Shown here piece by piece: positions 41,011-49,827 of a stretch of DNA of 64,000 nt (within the stretch, counting starts at the first letter, position 1; the number at the start of each line of letters is the position of its first letter). The DNA is from Mayfieldus sp963781495 (GTDB taxonomy: Bacteria; Actinomycetota; Thermoleophilia; Solirubrobacterales; 70-9): NCBI GenBank assembly GCA_963781495.1, contig CAWAFX010000004.1:186001-250000 (forward strand), in the 5' to 3' direction. Made by a program: the position numbers and the translations under genes. Under the pieces are notes generated by a model. It was given only the letters and a program-made list of their open reading frames with translations. It searched no databases and was not told the DNA's origin.

Positions 41011-41382
41011 GTGACCGCAGAGTCGCTTCGTAAGTGGTGCCTCGCCCAGGCCGAGGCGGTGGAGGAATTTCCGTTCACCCCGGGGGTCTCCGTGTTCAAG
41101 GTGGGCGGCAAGATGTTCGCGCTGAGCAATCTGGGTTCGCGGCCGCTCCAGGTCAGCGTCAAGTGCGAGCCCGACCTCGCCGAGCAGCTGCGCGCCAGCT
41201 ACCCCGCGGTCAACCCCGGCTATCACCTCAACAAGCGCCACTGGAACACGATCACGATCGACGGCTCGCTCGCCGACGAGTCCGTGTTCGCCATGATCGA
41301 GGACAGCTATGACCTCGTCGTGGCCGGCCTCCCGGCTGCCGCGCAGCGGCGCCTCGGCCTGACCAGCAGCGCCGAGTCCTAG
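41011..41382 (+). CDS. MmcQ/YjbR family DNA-binding-like protein
   Basis: 123 residues. RKWCLAQAEAVEEFPFTPGVSVFKVGGKMFALSN, LQVSVKCEPDLAEQLRASYPAVNPGYHLNKRHWNTITIDGSLADESVFAMIEDSYDLVVAGLP is the complete MmcQ/YjbR (double-wing CyaY-like) fold, including the conserved GYHLNKRHWNT. The family has a predicted nucleic-acid-binding fold but no settled function. GTG start. It converges with the FetB-like gene (4-nt overlap). Confidence 0.9.
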   Translation: MTAESLRKWCLAQAEAVEEFPFTPGVSVFKVGGKMFALSNLGSRPLQVSVKCEPDLAEQLRASYPAVNPGYHLNKRHWNTITIDGSLADESVFAMIEDSYDLVVAGLPAAAQRRLGLTSSAES

Positions 41383-42185
41383 CTCCCCAGCTCGAGATCG
41401 CGCAGCTGCTGCGCGGGGGTGAAGAAATGCCGGTAGGCCAGGGTCGTCGCGACCAGGGCCGAGATCGCGACGCTGCCCAGCAGCGTGTAGAGGAGGATCA
41501 GCTGCAGGCGGACGGCGTCGGTCGGCGCCGCCCCCGCCAGCAGCATCCCGACCATCGTGCCGGGGAAGAAGATCAGCCCCGTGGTCTTGGTCGAGTCGAC
41601 GAGGGTGATCATCCCCGAGCGCAGCGAGCGGCGGACGATCGGCGCCGCCGCCTCACGCGCGGTGGCGCCGAGCGCCAGGGTCGCCTCGATCCGCGCCCGG
41701 GCGTCGTGCATCTCGTCGCCGAGCCGGTTCAGGGCGACCGCCGAGGCGGTCATCGCGTTGCCGATCACCATCCCCCCGACCGGGACCAGGTAGCGGGGCT
41801 GGGGCTTGAAGATCCCCAGCGCCACGACCAGGCCGAGGGTCGTCGCTCCGGCCAGCGCCAGGGCGATCAGCAGCGGCACGAAGGAGCCCGGAACGCGCTT
41901 GGCGCGGGAGCGCGCGGTGAGGGCCCCGAAGGTCACCATCACCGCCAGCAGCGCCAGCACGAAGGCGATCTGGTCCTGATCGAAGATCACCTTGATCACG
42001 TAGCCGATCGCGGTCAGCTGGATGAACGAGCGCACGACGGCGATCCCGATGTCGCGCTCGAGGTCGGCTTCGCGCCAGAACGAGACCGCCGCGGCGAGCG
42101 CCGCGAGGGCGATCGAGGCGGCCACCTCGCCGAGGGTGACGTGGATGCCGCTGGTCGCAGTGGCGAGCGGCAGCGCCTGGCTCAT
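41379..42185 (-). CDS. fetB: UPF0014/FetB-like ABC transporter permease
   Basis: 268 residues, about 6-7 membrane helices. Segments SFIQLTAIGYVIKVIF, LLAVMVTFGALTARSRAKRVPGSF, LVPVGGMVIGNAMTASAVALNRLGDEMHDARARIEATLALGATAREAAAPIVRRSLRSGMITLVDSTKTTGLIFFPGTMVGMLLAGAAPTDAV are typical of the UPF0014 family, in which E. coli FetB acts with FetA in iron export. The ATG overlaps the ATPase gene stop by 4 nt. Substrate in actinobacteria is unproven. Confidence 0.9.
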   Translation of the reverse strand: MSQALPLATATSGIHVTLGEVAASIALAALAAAVSFWREADLERDIGIAVVRSFIQLTAIGYVIKVIFDQDQIAFVLALLAVMVTFGALTARSRAKRVPGSFVPLLIALALAGATTLGLVVALGIFKPQPRYLVPVGGMVIGNAMTASAVALNRLGDEMHDARARIEATLALGATAREAAAPIVRRSLRSGMITLVDSTKTTGLIFFPGTMVGMLLAGAAPTDAVRLQLILLYTLLGSVAISALVATTLAYRHFFTPAQQLRDLELGS

Positions 42186-42838
42186 GCCAGGACCCTCTCG
42201 ACCGGACCGGTCTCGACCAGACGGCCCCCCTCGAGCCTCAGCACCCAGTCGCCGAGCCGGCGGGCCTGCTCGGGGTCGTGGCTGACGAGCACGATCGAGA
42301 TGTCGATCTCGCGCCGCAGCTCGCCCAGCGTCTTCTCGACCGCGTCGCGGGTCGCCCCGTCGAGGGCCGAGGTCGGCTCGTCGAGCAACAGAACCTGCGG
42401 GCGCTGGGCCAGGGCGCGGGCGAGCATCGCGCGCTGCTGCTCGCCGACCGAGAGCCTGGTCACGTCGCGCTCGGCGAAGGACTCGTCGAGCCCCGCGAGC
42501 TTCAGGTTGCGCCCGCAGTCCGGATCGCAGCCGGCGAGGTCGGCGGCGTAGACGATGTTGTCGGCGACGCTGCCGTCGGCGAGCGCCGGCAGCTGCGGCA
42601 CCAGTGAGACCTCGCGCCGCAGCTGCAGCGGGTCGTACTCGGTCAGCGGGCGGTCGTTGTAGGCGATCGTTCCGGAGTCCGGGTCGGCGAGCCGGTTGAG
42701 CAGTCGCAGCAGCGTCGACTTGCCGGCTCCCGAGGGACCGACGACCGAGGTCGTGCCGGGCGGTATCTCGGCGCTGATCCCGCGCAGCACCTCCTCGTCG
42801 CCCCGGCTGAAGCTGACATCGCGAAGCTCGAACCGCAC
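42182..42838 (-). CDS. fetA: FetA-like ABC transporter ATP-binding protein
   Basis: 218 residues. Walker A VVGPSGAGKSTLLRLLNRL, Q-loop VSLVPQLPALADGSV, signature TRLSVGEQQRAMLARALAQRP (LSVGE in place of LSGGQ), Walker B VLLLDEPTSALD and H-loop VLVSHDPEQA. Partner of the downstream permease. The GTG at 42838 begins at the first strand (VRFELRDVSFSRG); a TTG at 42862 would add eight residues. CGC-rich Cys pair CDPDCG lies in the helical domain. Confidence 0.9.
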   Translation of the reverse strand: MRFELRDVSFSRGDEEVLRGISAEIPPGTTSVVGPSGAGKSTLLRLLNRLADPDSGTIAYNDRPLTEYDPLQLRREVSLVPQLPALADGSVADNIVYAADLAGCDPDCGRNLKLAGLDESFAERDVTRLSVGEQQRAMLARALAQRPQVLLLDEPTSALDGATRDAVEKTLGELRREIDISIVLVSHDPEQARRLGDWVLRLEGGRLVETGPVERVLA

Positions 42839-42924
42839 CCGAGCATGATCCCACCCACGCAAGACCGCTCCCGTATCGGTTGCTCTAAAGGAGCCGCGGG
42901 TACGCGCCTGGAAGAATCTCTCCT

Positions 42925-43833
42925 ATGCCACGCGCTATCTGGTCAGGAACGATCAGCTTCGGGCTCCTCAACGTGCCCGTACGCATGTACAGCGCCGTCT
43001 CGCGCAAGACGATCCGCTTCAACGAGCTGCGCGAATCCGACGGCTCCCGGGTCCGCCACAAGCGGGTCGCCGAGGCCGACGACAAAGAGGTCGCCTACGA
43101 CGAGATCGTCAAGGGCTATGAGATCTCCCCCGACCGCTACGTGGTTATGAGCCGCGACGAGCTCGAGGAGCTGAACCCGGCCAAGACGCGGGCGATCGAG
43201 ATCCAGGACTTCGTCGACATCGAGGACATCGACCCGATCTACTTCGACAGCCCCTACTACCTCGGCCCCGCCGACGGCGCCGAGAAGGCCTACGGCCTGC
43301 TGGTCAAGGCGATGGAAAGCGCCGGCAAGGCGGCGATCGCCCGCTTCGTGCTGCGGAACAAGGAGCACCTGGCGGCGATCCGGCCGATGGACGGCGTCCT
43401 CACCCTGACGACGATGCGCTTCGCCGACGAGGTCGTGCAGCCGAAGGAGCTCGAGGACGTGCTGCCCGACTCCTCGCCGCGGGTAGAGAAGCGCGAGCGC
43501 GAGATGGCCGAGAAGCTGATCGACTCGCTCTCGGGCGAGTTCGAGCCCGACAAGTACCGCGATGAGTACCGCGAGCAGCTGCTGTCGCTGATCGAGCAGA
43601 AGGCGGAGGGCAAGGAGATCGTCGCGTCGGAGTCCGAGGAGCCCGAGCCGACCAAGGCGCCCGACTTGATGGCGGCGCTGGAGGAGAGCCTGGCCGCGGT
43701 CAAGGGCGACGACCTCACGGGCAACGGCGGCTCGAAGCCGAAGAGCGGGCGCAAGAAGGCCACGAAGCCGCGCAGCTCGTCCGCGAAGTCCTCGCGCTCG
43801 AAGTCGCGCTCCAAGTCCAAGTCCCGCTCCTAG
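42925..43833 (+). CDS. ku: Non-homologous end joining protein Ku
   Basis: 302 residues. MPRAIWSGTISFGLLNVPVRMYSAVSRKTIRFNEL and GYEISPDRYVVMSRDELEEL, DIDPIYFDSPYYLGPADGAEKAYGLLVKAM are the bacterial Ku core ring domain. Homodimeric Ku binds DNA ends and recruits LigD. After about residue 255 comes a lysine/serine/arginine-rich tail (GRKKATKPRSSSAKSSRSKSRSKSKSRS region) resembling the extended tails that strengthen DNA binding in some actinobacterial Ku proteins. It is 3 nt upstream of the LigD polymerase gene. Confidence 0.96.
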   Translation: MPRAIWSGTISFGLLNVPVRMYSAVSRKTIRFNELRESDGSRVRHKRVAEADDKEVAYDEIVKGYEISPDRYVVMSRDELEELNPAKTRAIEIQDFVDIEDIDPIYFDSPYYLGPADGAEKAYGLLVKAMESAGKAAIARFVLRNKEHLAAIRPMDGVLTLTTMRFADEVVQPKELEDVLPDSSPRVEKREREMAEKLIDSLSGEFEPDKYRDEYREQLLSLIEQKAEGKEIVASESEEPEPTKAPDLMAALEESLAAVKGDDLTGNGGSKPKSGRKKATKPRSSSAKSSRSKSRSKSKSRS

Positions 43834-43836
43834 CCC

Positions 43837-44772
43837 GTGGCGGGTAAGAGCCGCGAGGTCGAGGTCGACGGGCGGCAGCTGAAGCTCAGCAACCTCGACA
43901 AGGTCCTGTACCCGAAGACCGGGTTCACCAAGGGCGAGATGATCGACTACTACGCCCGCATCGCCGAGGTGATGGTCCCCCACCTCAGCGGCCGCGCGGT
44001 GACGCTTCGCCGCTTTCCGGAGGGTGTCGACAACCTCGACGCCGCCTTTTTCGAGAAGCGCTGTCCCAAGCACCGCCCCAAGTGGGTGAAGACGGCCGGC
44101 GTGATCGCCGGCCCACACGCGGGACGGATCGACTTCTGCGTCTGCGACGGCCGGCCGACGCTGATCTGGATGGCCCAGCTCGCGACGATCGAGCTGCACC
44201 CCTCGCTCTCGATCGCGCGCCGCCCGGCCCAGCCGACCGTGCTCGCCTTCGACCTCGACCCCGGGCCGCCCGCCAACGTCGTCGACTGCTGCCAGGTCGC
44301 GCTGCAGCTGCGCGAGATGTTCCAGCACTTCGACCTCGAGTGCTTCCCGAAGACGACCGGCTCGAAGGGGCTCCAGGTCTACGTTCCGCTGAACACCAAG
44401 TCGCACTACGACGAGACCAAGCCGTTCGCGAAGGCGATGGCCCAGTTCCTCGAGAAGCAGACCGGCAAGGTCGTCTCGAAGATGAGCAAGGAGATCCGCA
44501 AGGGCAAGGTGTTCCTCGACTGGAGCCAGAACCACCCCCGCAAGACGACAGTTGCCGTCTACTCGATGCGGGCCCGGGAGCGGCCGACCGTGTCGACGCC
44601 GGTGAGCTGGGACGAGGTCGAGGAGTGCGCCGAGAACGGCGAGGTGGACATGCTCGTCTTCGAGGCTCCCGACGTGCTCGAGCGGGTCGAGAAGCACGGC
44701 GACCTCTTCGCGCCCGTGCTCGAGCTCGAGCAGAAGCTGCCGAGCTTCGCGAAGCTGGCCGGCGCCGCATGA
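43837..44772 (+). CDS. ligD: LigD-type DNA repair polymerase (stand-alone PolDom)
   Basis: 311 residues, archaeo-eukaryotic primase fold. EVEVDGRQLKLSNLDKVLYPKTGFTKGEMIDYYARIAEVMVPHLSGRAVTLRRFPEG, EKRCPKHRPKWV, AFDLDPGPPANVVDCCQVALQLREMF (catalytic DxD), and FPKTTGSKGLQVYVPLN, FLDWSQNHPRKTTVAVYSMRARERPTVSTPVSWDE. Only the polymerase domain is present; ligase and nuclease domains must be encoded elsewhere if at all. It fills gaps and adds ribonucleotides during end joining with the adjacent Ku. GTG start. Confidence 0.94.
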   Translation: MAGKSREVEVDGRQLKLSNLDKVLYPKTGFTKGEMIDYYARIAEVMVPHLSGRAVTLRRFPEGVDNLDAAFFEKRCPKHRPKWVKTAGVIAGPHAGRIDFCVCDGRPTLIWMAQLATIELHPSLSIARRPAQPTVLAFDLDPGPPANVVDCCQVALQLREMFQHFDLECFPKTTGSKGLQVYVPLNTKSHYDETKPFAKAMAQFLEKQTGKVVSKMSKEIRKGKVFLDWSQNHPRKTTVAVYSMRARERPTVSTPVSWDEVEECAENGEVDMLVFEAPDVLERVEKHGDLFAPVLELEQKLPSFAKLAGAA

Positions 44773-44776
44773 GGGC

Positions 44777-44782
44777 TACTGT
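44777..44782 (+). promoter_or_regulatory. -10-like box TACTGT before the DUF3089 gene
   Basis: TACTGT 7 nt before the GTG at 44790, just past the ligD stop. It decides the start chosen for the next gene. Confidence 0.45.
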
Positions 44783-44789
44783 CTGCAGG

Positions 44790-45950
44790 GTGGAGCTCGC
44801 ACCGAAACGGACTTCGGTCGCCGCGATCGGGTGTGTATTGCTGCTCGGCGCCCTGCTCGCGCTCGCGCTGCCGGCCGCCGCCGGCGCCAAGACGGTCTGG
44901 CTCTGCCAGCCGGGCACCGCGCACAATCCCTGTGAGCCGAAGCTCGACACGACGCTGGTCTCGCCCACAGGCTCGGTCCTCGGCGTCCGCCACCCGCGGC
45001 AAAAGCGCTTTCCCAAGGTCGACTGCTTCTACGTCTATCCGACCGTCAGCGACCAGGCGACCCCGAACGCGGACCTGCAGATCGAGCCCGCCGAGCGCTC
45101 GATCGCCCTCTACCAGGCCGCCCGCTACTCGTCCCAGTGCCGCGTCTTCGCGCCGATGTACCGGCAGGTGACGATCGGCGGCCTGATCACCGGCACCTCG
45201 GTCGTCAACCAGCTGGCCTACAGCGACGTGCTGAAGGCCTGGCGCACCTACCTGCGCAAGTACAACCACGGTCGCGGCGTGGTGCTGATCGGCCACTCGC
45301 AGGGCACCTTTGTCCTGCGGCGGCTGATCGTCGAGCAGATCGACCCCAGCCCGGCGGCGCGCAGCAAAGTCGTCTCGGCGATCCTGCTCGGCGGCAACGT
45401 CGCCGTCGCCCAGGGCGAGGACAGCGGCGGCGACTTCCAGCAGATCCCCGCCTGCCGCTCGCCGGCCCAGCTCGGCTGCGTGATCGCCTTCTCGACCTTC
45501 AACGCGCCGGTTCCGGCCAACGCGATCTTCGGCCGCGCCGGAAGCGGCCAGCAGGTGCTCTGCAACAACCCCGCCGCCCTCGGCGGCGGCTCGGCACCGC
45601 TCAGCAGCGTCTTTCCGACCAAGCCGTTCGCCCCCTTCACGACGATCCGCGACCAGATCGATCAGATCGGCTTCACGCTGCCGCGGATCCGCACACCATG
45701 GGTCGAGATCGACGGCGCCTACACGGGCGAATGCTCGGCGGCCGACGGCGCCAACGTCCTCCAGGTCTCACCCGCCCCAGGGGCGCCGCTGCTGCACGCG
45801 GTGCCGGACGCGACCTGGGGGCTGCACCTGGTCGACGCGAACATCGCGCTCGGCAACCTGACGGCTGTCGTGCGCCAGCAGGCCAACGCCTTCGTCAAGG
45901 CCCGCCACTGCCGCTTCAAGCCGCACCGCGGCTGGCGCGGCTGCCACTGA
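44790..45950 (+). CDS. Secreted DUF3089 lipase/esterase-like protein
   Basis: 386 residues. The GTG at 44790 gives a good signal peptide (ELAPKRTSVAAIGCVLLLGALLALALPAAAGA); the alternative ATG at 44769, overlapping the ligD stop, adds seven residues. The mature part has VWLCQPG, DCFYVYPTVSDQATPNADL, YSSQCRVFAPMYRQVTI and the nucleophile elbow GVVLIGHSQGTFVLRRLI (GxSxG), typical of DUF3089 alpha/beta hydrolases. A C-terminal His (WGLHLVDANIALGNL) may complete the triad. Six or more cysteines suggest disulfides. Substrate unknown. Confidence 0.85.
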   Translation: MELAPKRTSVAAIGCVLLLGALLALALPAAAGAKTVWLCQPGTAHNPCEPKLDTTLVSPTGSVLGVRHPRQKRFPKVDCFYVYPTVSDQATPNADLQIEPAERSIALYQAARYSSQCRVFAPMYRQVTIGGLITGTSVVNQLAYSDVLKAWRTYLRKYNHGRGVVLIGHSQGTFVLRRLIVEQIDPSPAARSKVVSAILLGGNVAVAQGEDSGGDFQQIPACRSPAQLGCVIAFSTFNAPVPANAIFGRAGSGQQVLCNNPAALGGGSAPLSSVFPTKPFAPFTTIRDQIDQIGFTLPRIRTPWVEIDGAYTGECSAADGANVLQVSPAPGAPLLHAVPDATWGLHLVDANIALGNLTAVVRQQANAFVKARHCRFKPHRGWRGCH

Positions 45951-45951
45951 C

Positions 45952-46263
45952 CGGCATCCCGCCGCCGGGCACCGTTGCTACGCGGAGCTGTTCGGCTGGC
46001 AGATGAATCCGTGACCCTCGGGCGAGGCACACGGATTCGAGATCCAGACTCCAAACATCGACGGCGGCCTGCACGGGGGCGATGAAGGTGCCGGCCCCTA
46101 CCTCTTCTTTGAAGTCGACGACGCCGAGGCGGCAGCGCAGCAGGTTCGCCGGCTCGGCGGCGAGGCCGAGTTCAACGAGCATTCCGGCCCCGGTCCGTGG
46201 GGAACCTTCGTCTTCTGCCGCGACGACCAGGGCTCGAGCTTCGGCCTGCACCAGCGGCCTTAG
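45952..46263 (+). pseudogene. VOC (glyoxalase/bleomycin-resistance fold) protein remnant
   Basis: Reading HRCYAELFGWQMNP, then an in-frame TGA at 46012-46014, then PSGEAHGFEIQTPNIDGGLHGGDEGAGPYLFFEVDDAEAAAQQVRRLGGEAEF and GPWGTFVFCRDDQGSSFGLHQ to a TAG at 46261. These match the VOC superfamily from just after its first strand. There is no start codon or intact N-terminus; the beginning runs into the preceding gene's stop. About 30% of a usual 120-residue protein's N-terminal part is degraded. Called a pseudogene because of the internal stop and missing start. Confidence 0.7.
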
Positions 46264-46334
46264 CGGATCGAAACCCCGGGTAGGCGGGCAGGTCTAATCT
46301 CCAGCGCCTGCCTTCCCCCGACCGACAGCAGCCC

Positions 46335-46883
46335 TTGGCCGAGCTGGTTCGCGGCCAGAGCCGCCGCGGCGGCTTCGGCGTGGCGGTCGGCAAGCTCGTC
46401 GAACTACCGGTGGTCGGCCAGTGGATCGCACGTCTTGCCCGCCTGCCGAACCAAATCCCCTTCCTCAGCTCACGCGTCACTCGCGCCCATGCCTGGATTC
46501 TCCGTCGCGCCGGCGGCAGGCTGCGTCGCTCCTGGCTGTTCGCCGCCGGCCAGCCCGTGCTCTCGCTGACCACGGTCGGGAGGAAGTCCGGGCACAGGCG
46601 AACGACCGCCGTGGCCTGTTTCGTCGACGCAGAGAACCTCGTCCTCGCCGGCATGAACCTCGGTCGGGCCGGAAATCCCCAATGGGCACTCAACCTCGAG
46701 GCGCATCGGGAAGCCGAGATCGCGATCGACGGGAAGCAGATCGCGGTCGTGGCACGCCCGGCGGCCGGCGCCGAGCGGGAGCGGCTCTGGCAGCGCTGGC
46801 TGGAGCTACAACCCTCGGCCGAGGCGTTTCGCGATCTCGCCGGTCGCCAGATCCCGCTGTTCGTTCTCTCGCGGCGGGGCTGA
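46335..46883 (+). CDS. Deazaflavin (F420)-dependent nitroreductase family protein
   Basis: 182 residues. The split beta-barrel segment LFAAGQPVLSLTTVGRKSGHRRTTAVACFVDAENLVLAGMNLGRAGNPQWALNLEAHREAEIAIDGKQIAVVARPAAGAERERLWQRW matches the DDN/Rv3547 family, which uses coenzyme F420 in actinobacteria. Typical are TVGRKSGxxRTT and NPxWxLNLxAxPxAE. Start uncertain: TTG 46335 is used, GTG 46380 would shorten a poorly conserved N-terminus. Substrate unknown. It stands alone after the VOC remnant. Confidence 0.85.
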   Translation: MAELVRGQSRRGGFGVAVGKLVELPVVGQWIARLARLPNQIPFLSSRVTRAHAWILRRAGGRLRRSWLFAAGQPVLSLTTVGRKSGHRRTTAVACFVDAENLVLAGMNLGRAGNPQWALNLEAHREAEIAIDGKQIAVVARPAAGAERERLWQRWLELQPSAEAFRDLAGRQIPLFVLSRRG

Positions 46884-46899
46884 GGCCCCCGCCCCACGG

Positions 46900-48423
46900 C
46901 TAGCCGAGCGGCTGGCGCACGACCGGCCGCCGGTTGGCCTTGACTTCGTCGAGGCGGCGGACCGGCGTCGTGTAGGGGGCGCCCTTGAGGTTCTCGGGGT
47001 CGGCCTCGGCCTCCTCGAGGATGCGCTCGATCGCGTCGGCGAAGGCGTCGAGGTTCTCGCGCGGCTCGGTCTCGGTCGGCTCGACCATCAGCGCCTCGTC
47101 GACCAGGAGCGGGAAGTAGACGGTCGGGGGATGGAAGCCGAAGTCGAGCAGGCGCTTGGCGATGTCGAGCGTCTGCACCCCGAGCTGGGTCTTTGCGGGC
47201 TTGCCGGAGAGGACGAACTCGTGCATGCAGGTGCGGTCGAAGGCGACCGGCAGGTACTTGCCGGCGCGCCCTTTGCTCATCCGCGCCAGCAGGTAGTTGG
47301 CGTTCAGCACCGCGGTCTCCGAGGCCTCGGCCAGGCCGTCGCCGCCGAGGCTGAGCATGTAGGCGAGCGAGCGTACGAAGACGCCGAAGTTACCCTGGAA
47401 CCCGCGCAGGCGGCCGATCGACTTCGGGCGCTCGTGGTCGAGATCGAAGGACGGTTCCGACCCGTTCGAGCTCTCGCGGCGAACGACCTGGGGGCGCGGC
47501 AGGAAGGGCTCGATGCGATCCGAGACCGCGATCGGACCGCCGCCCGGACCGCCGCCCCCGTGTGGCTGTGAGAACGACTTGTGCAGGTTTACGTGGACGA
47601 TGTCAAAGCCCATGTCGCCGGGCCGCGTGTGCCCCATGATCGCGTTCAGGTTGGCGCCGTCGTAGTAGAGAGTGCCCCCGACCCCGTGCACTATCTCCGC
47701 CATCTCGGCGATGTTCTCGTCGAAGAGGCCGAGGGTGTTGGGGTTGGTCAGCATCAGGCAGGCGACCTCGTCGTCGGCCTTGGCGCGCAGGTCGTCGATC
47801 TCGACCCCGCCGCGCTCGTTGGTCGCGACCTTGACGACCTCGTAGCCGGCCATCGTCACCGAGGCCGGATTGGTGCCGTGGGCGGTGTCGGGGGTCAGAA
47901 CCTTGCTGCGCTGCTCGCCGCGGTCGGCGTGGTAGGCGCGGGTCAGCAACAGCCCCGCGAGCTCGCCGTGCGAGCCGGCCGAGGGCTGCAGGCTGACGTG
48001 GGGCAGGCCGCAGATCTCGGCCAGCGTCCCCTGCAGCAGCCACATCAGCTCCAGCGCCCCCTGGGCCCGCTTCGGATCCTGGGCCGGATGCAGCCGCGCG
48101 TGGCCGGGGAGCGCGGCGATGCGCTCGTTGAGGCGCGGGTTGTGCTTCATCGTGCAGCTGCCGAGCGGGTAGAAGCCCGAGTCGAGATCGAAGTTGCGGC
48201 GCGAGATGCGGTTGTAATGGCGGACGATCTCCGGCTCGGAGACCTCCGGCAGCCGCGGCGGCTCGGCGCGCAGCAGCCGCTCCGGGATCAACTCCGCCAG
48301 CGGCGGCTCGGGGACGCCGGCCTCGGGCAGCACGGCGGCCCGGCGCCCGGGCTTCGACTTCTCATAGATCGTCAGCGCCCGGTCGGCCTGCATCGGCGTC
48401 TCGGTCAGCTCGGGGGGCGTCAT
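46900..48423 (-). CDS. gcvPB: Glycine dehydrogenase (decarboxylating) subunit 2
   Basis: 507 residues, C-terminal half of the P protein. HYNRISRRNFDLDSGFYPLGSCTMKHNPRLNERIAALPG, LQPSAGSHGELAGLLLTRAYH, YYDGANLNAIMGHTRPGDMGFDIVHVNLHKSFSQPHGGGGPGGGPI (PLP Lys in NLHKSFS) are diagnostic. With gcvPA it decarboxylates glycine and passes aminomethyl to GcvH. It overlaps gcvPA by 4 nt. Last gene of gcvT-gcvH-gcvPA-gcvPB. Confidence 0.97.
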   Translation of the reverse strand: MTPPELTETPMQADRALTIYEKSKPGRRAAVLPEAGVPEPPLAELIPERLLRAEPPRLPEVSEPEIVRHYNRISRRNFDLDSGFYPLGSCTMKHNPRLNERIAALPGHARLHPAQDPKRAQGALELMWLLQGTLAEICGLPHVSLQPSAGSHGELAGLLLTRAYHADRGEQRSKVLTPDTAHGTNPASVTMAGYEVVKVATNERGGVEIDDLRAKADDEVACLMLTNPNTLGLFDENIAEMAEIVHGVGGTLYYDGANLNAIMGHTRPGDMGFDIVHVNLHKSFSQPHGGGGPGGGPIAVSDRIEPFLPRPQVVRRESSNGSEPSFDLDHERPKSIGRLRGFQGNFGVFVRSLAYMLSLGGDGLAEASETAVLNANYLLARMSKGRAGKYLPVAFDRTCMHEFVLSGKPAKTQLGVQTLDIAKRLLDFGFHPPTVYFPLLVDEALMVEPTETEPRENLDAFADAIERILEEAEADPENLKGAPYTTPVRRLDEVKANRRPVVRQPLG

Positions 48424-49805
48424 CCCGCCACCCCCGCCCGCTCGCGGCTGCCCGCCGACTTGGCGACCGCGGCGCCGAGCACGTCGGCGAGGCGGTCGAT
48501 CTGCTCGCGGCTGCGGCGCTCGGTGATCGCGACCAGGAGCGCGTCGGAATACTCGGGGTACTCGCGCCCGAGCGGATAGCCGGCCGCGATTCCCTGTTCG
48601 GCGCAGCTGTCGAGCACCTGGGGCACGGGCGCGTCCAGCCGCAGCGCGAACTCGCGCGCGACCGGCGCCTCGTGCAGAAGCTCGACGCCGTCGAGGGCAG
48701 CCAGCCGCTCACGCGCGTAGGCCGTTCGCCGGACCAGGAGCTCGCCCAGCTCGCGGTAGCCCTGGCGGCCGAGCCAGGCGAGGTGGATTACCGCGCCGAG
48801 CGCGTTCAGCGCCTGGGCGGTGCAGATGTTGTGGGTCGCCTTCTCGCGCCGGATGTGCTGCTCGCGGGTCTGCAGGGTGAGGACGAAGCCGCGCCGCCCG
48901 TCGACGTCGCTGGTCTCGCCGGCGATCCGGCCCGGCATGCGGCGGATGTGCTCCTCGGTCGCGCAGAAGAAGCCGAACGAGGGCCCGCCGAAGTCGAGCC
49001 GGTTGCCGAGCGGCTGGCCTTCGCCCACCGCGACGTCGGCGCCGCAGTCGCCGGGCGGCTTCAGCACCCCCAGGGTCATCGGGTCACAGGCGACGATCAG
49101 AAGCGCGCCGTGCTGCTTGGCCTTGGCGCCGAGCGCTTCGACGTCTTCGACCGCGCCGAGGAAGTTGGGGCTCTGCAGGAAGACCGCGGCGGTGTCGTCG
49201 CCGACCGCGTCGGCCAGAGCCGCCGGATCGGTGACGCCATCCTCGAGCCCGACCTCGACCAGCTCGGCGCCGTAGCCGGCGGCATAGGTGGCCAGGGTCT
49301 CGCGGCTGTGCGGGTGCACGCCGCGAGAGACGACGAAGCGCGAGCGCCCGGTTGCGCCGATCGCCAGGTACCCGGCCGATGCGACGCTCGACGGGCCCTC
49401 GTAGAGGCCGGCGCTGGAGACCGGCAGCGCGGTCAGCTCCGACATCGCGGTCTGAAACTCGAACATCACCTGCAGGCCGCCCTGAGAGACCTCGGGCTGG
49501 TACGGCGTGTAGGGGGTCAGGAACTCCGAGCGCTGGGTGATCGCGTCGACGATCGCCGGCACGTAATGGTCGTACATGCCGGCGCCGAGAAAGCAGATCT
49601 CCCGCTCGGCATCGGCGTTTCGCTCCGCCAGCGCGGCGAGGCGCTCGAAGACCTCGGGCTCGCTGAGCCCGTCGGGAAGGTCGAGCGGACGCCCGAGGCG
49701 GAGCGGCTCCGGGATCTGCTCGAAGAGCTCGTCGACGGAGCCGGCGCCGATCTCGGCCAGCATCTCGGCCCGGTCGGCCTCGGTGGCGGACGTGTAGCGG
49801 GTCAC
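48420..49805 (-). CDS. gcvPA: Glycine dehydrogenase (decarboxylating) subunit 1
   Basis: 461 residues, N-terminal half of the P protein. FLGAGMYDHYVPAIVDAITQRSEFLTPYTPYQPEVSQGGLQVMFEFQTAMSELTALPVSSAGLYEGPSSVASA and GPSFGFFCATEEHIRRMPGRIAGETSDVDGRRGFVLTLQTREQHIRREKATHNICTAQALNAL match the split-type GcvPA. GTG start with a TACCCT box 7 nt upstream, besides being in the gcv run; a local promoter is possible. Confidence 0.97.
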   Translation of the reverse strand: MTRYTSATEADRAEMLAEIGAGSVDELFEQIPEPLRLGRPLDLPDGLSEPEVFERLAALAERNADAEREICFLGAGMYDHYVPAIVDAITQRSEFLTPYTPYQPEVSQGGLQVMFEFQTAMSELTALPVSSAGLYEGPSSVASAGYLAIGATGRSRFVVSRGVHPHSRETLATYAAGYGAELVEVGLEDGVTDPAALADAVGDDTAAVFLQSPNFLGAVEDVEALGAKAKQHGALLIVACDPMTLGVLKPPGDCGADVAVGEGQPLGNRLDFGGPSFGFFCATEEHIRRMPGRIAGETSDVDGRRGFVLTLQTREQHIRREKATHNICTAQALNALGAVIHLAWLGRQGYRELGELLVRRTAYARERLAALDGVELLHEAPVAREFALRLDAPVPQVLDSCAEQGIAAGYPLGREYPEYSDALLVAITERRSREQIDRLADVLGAAVAKSAGSRERAGVAG

Positions 49806-49812
49806 CTGGTCA

Positions 49813-49818
49813 AGGGTA
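49813..49818 (-). promoter_or_regulatory. gcvPA: -10-like box TACCCT before gcvPA
   Basis: TACCCT 7 nt before the GTG, in the short gcvH-gcvPA gap region. Confidence 0.35.
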
Positions 49819-49827
49819 GGGAAGGCG

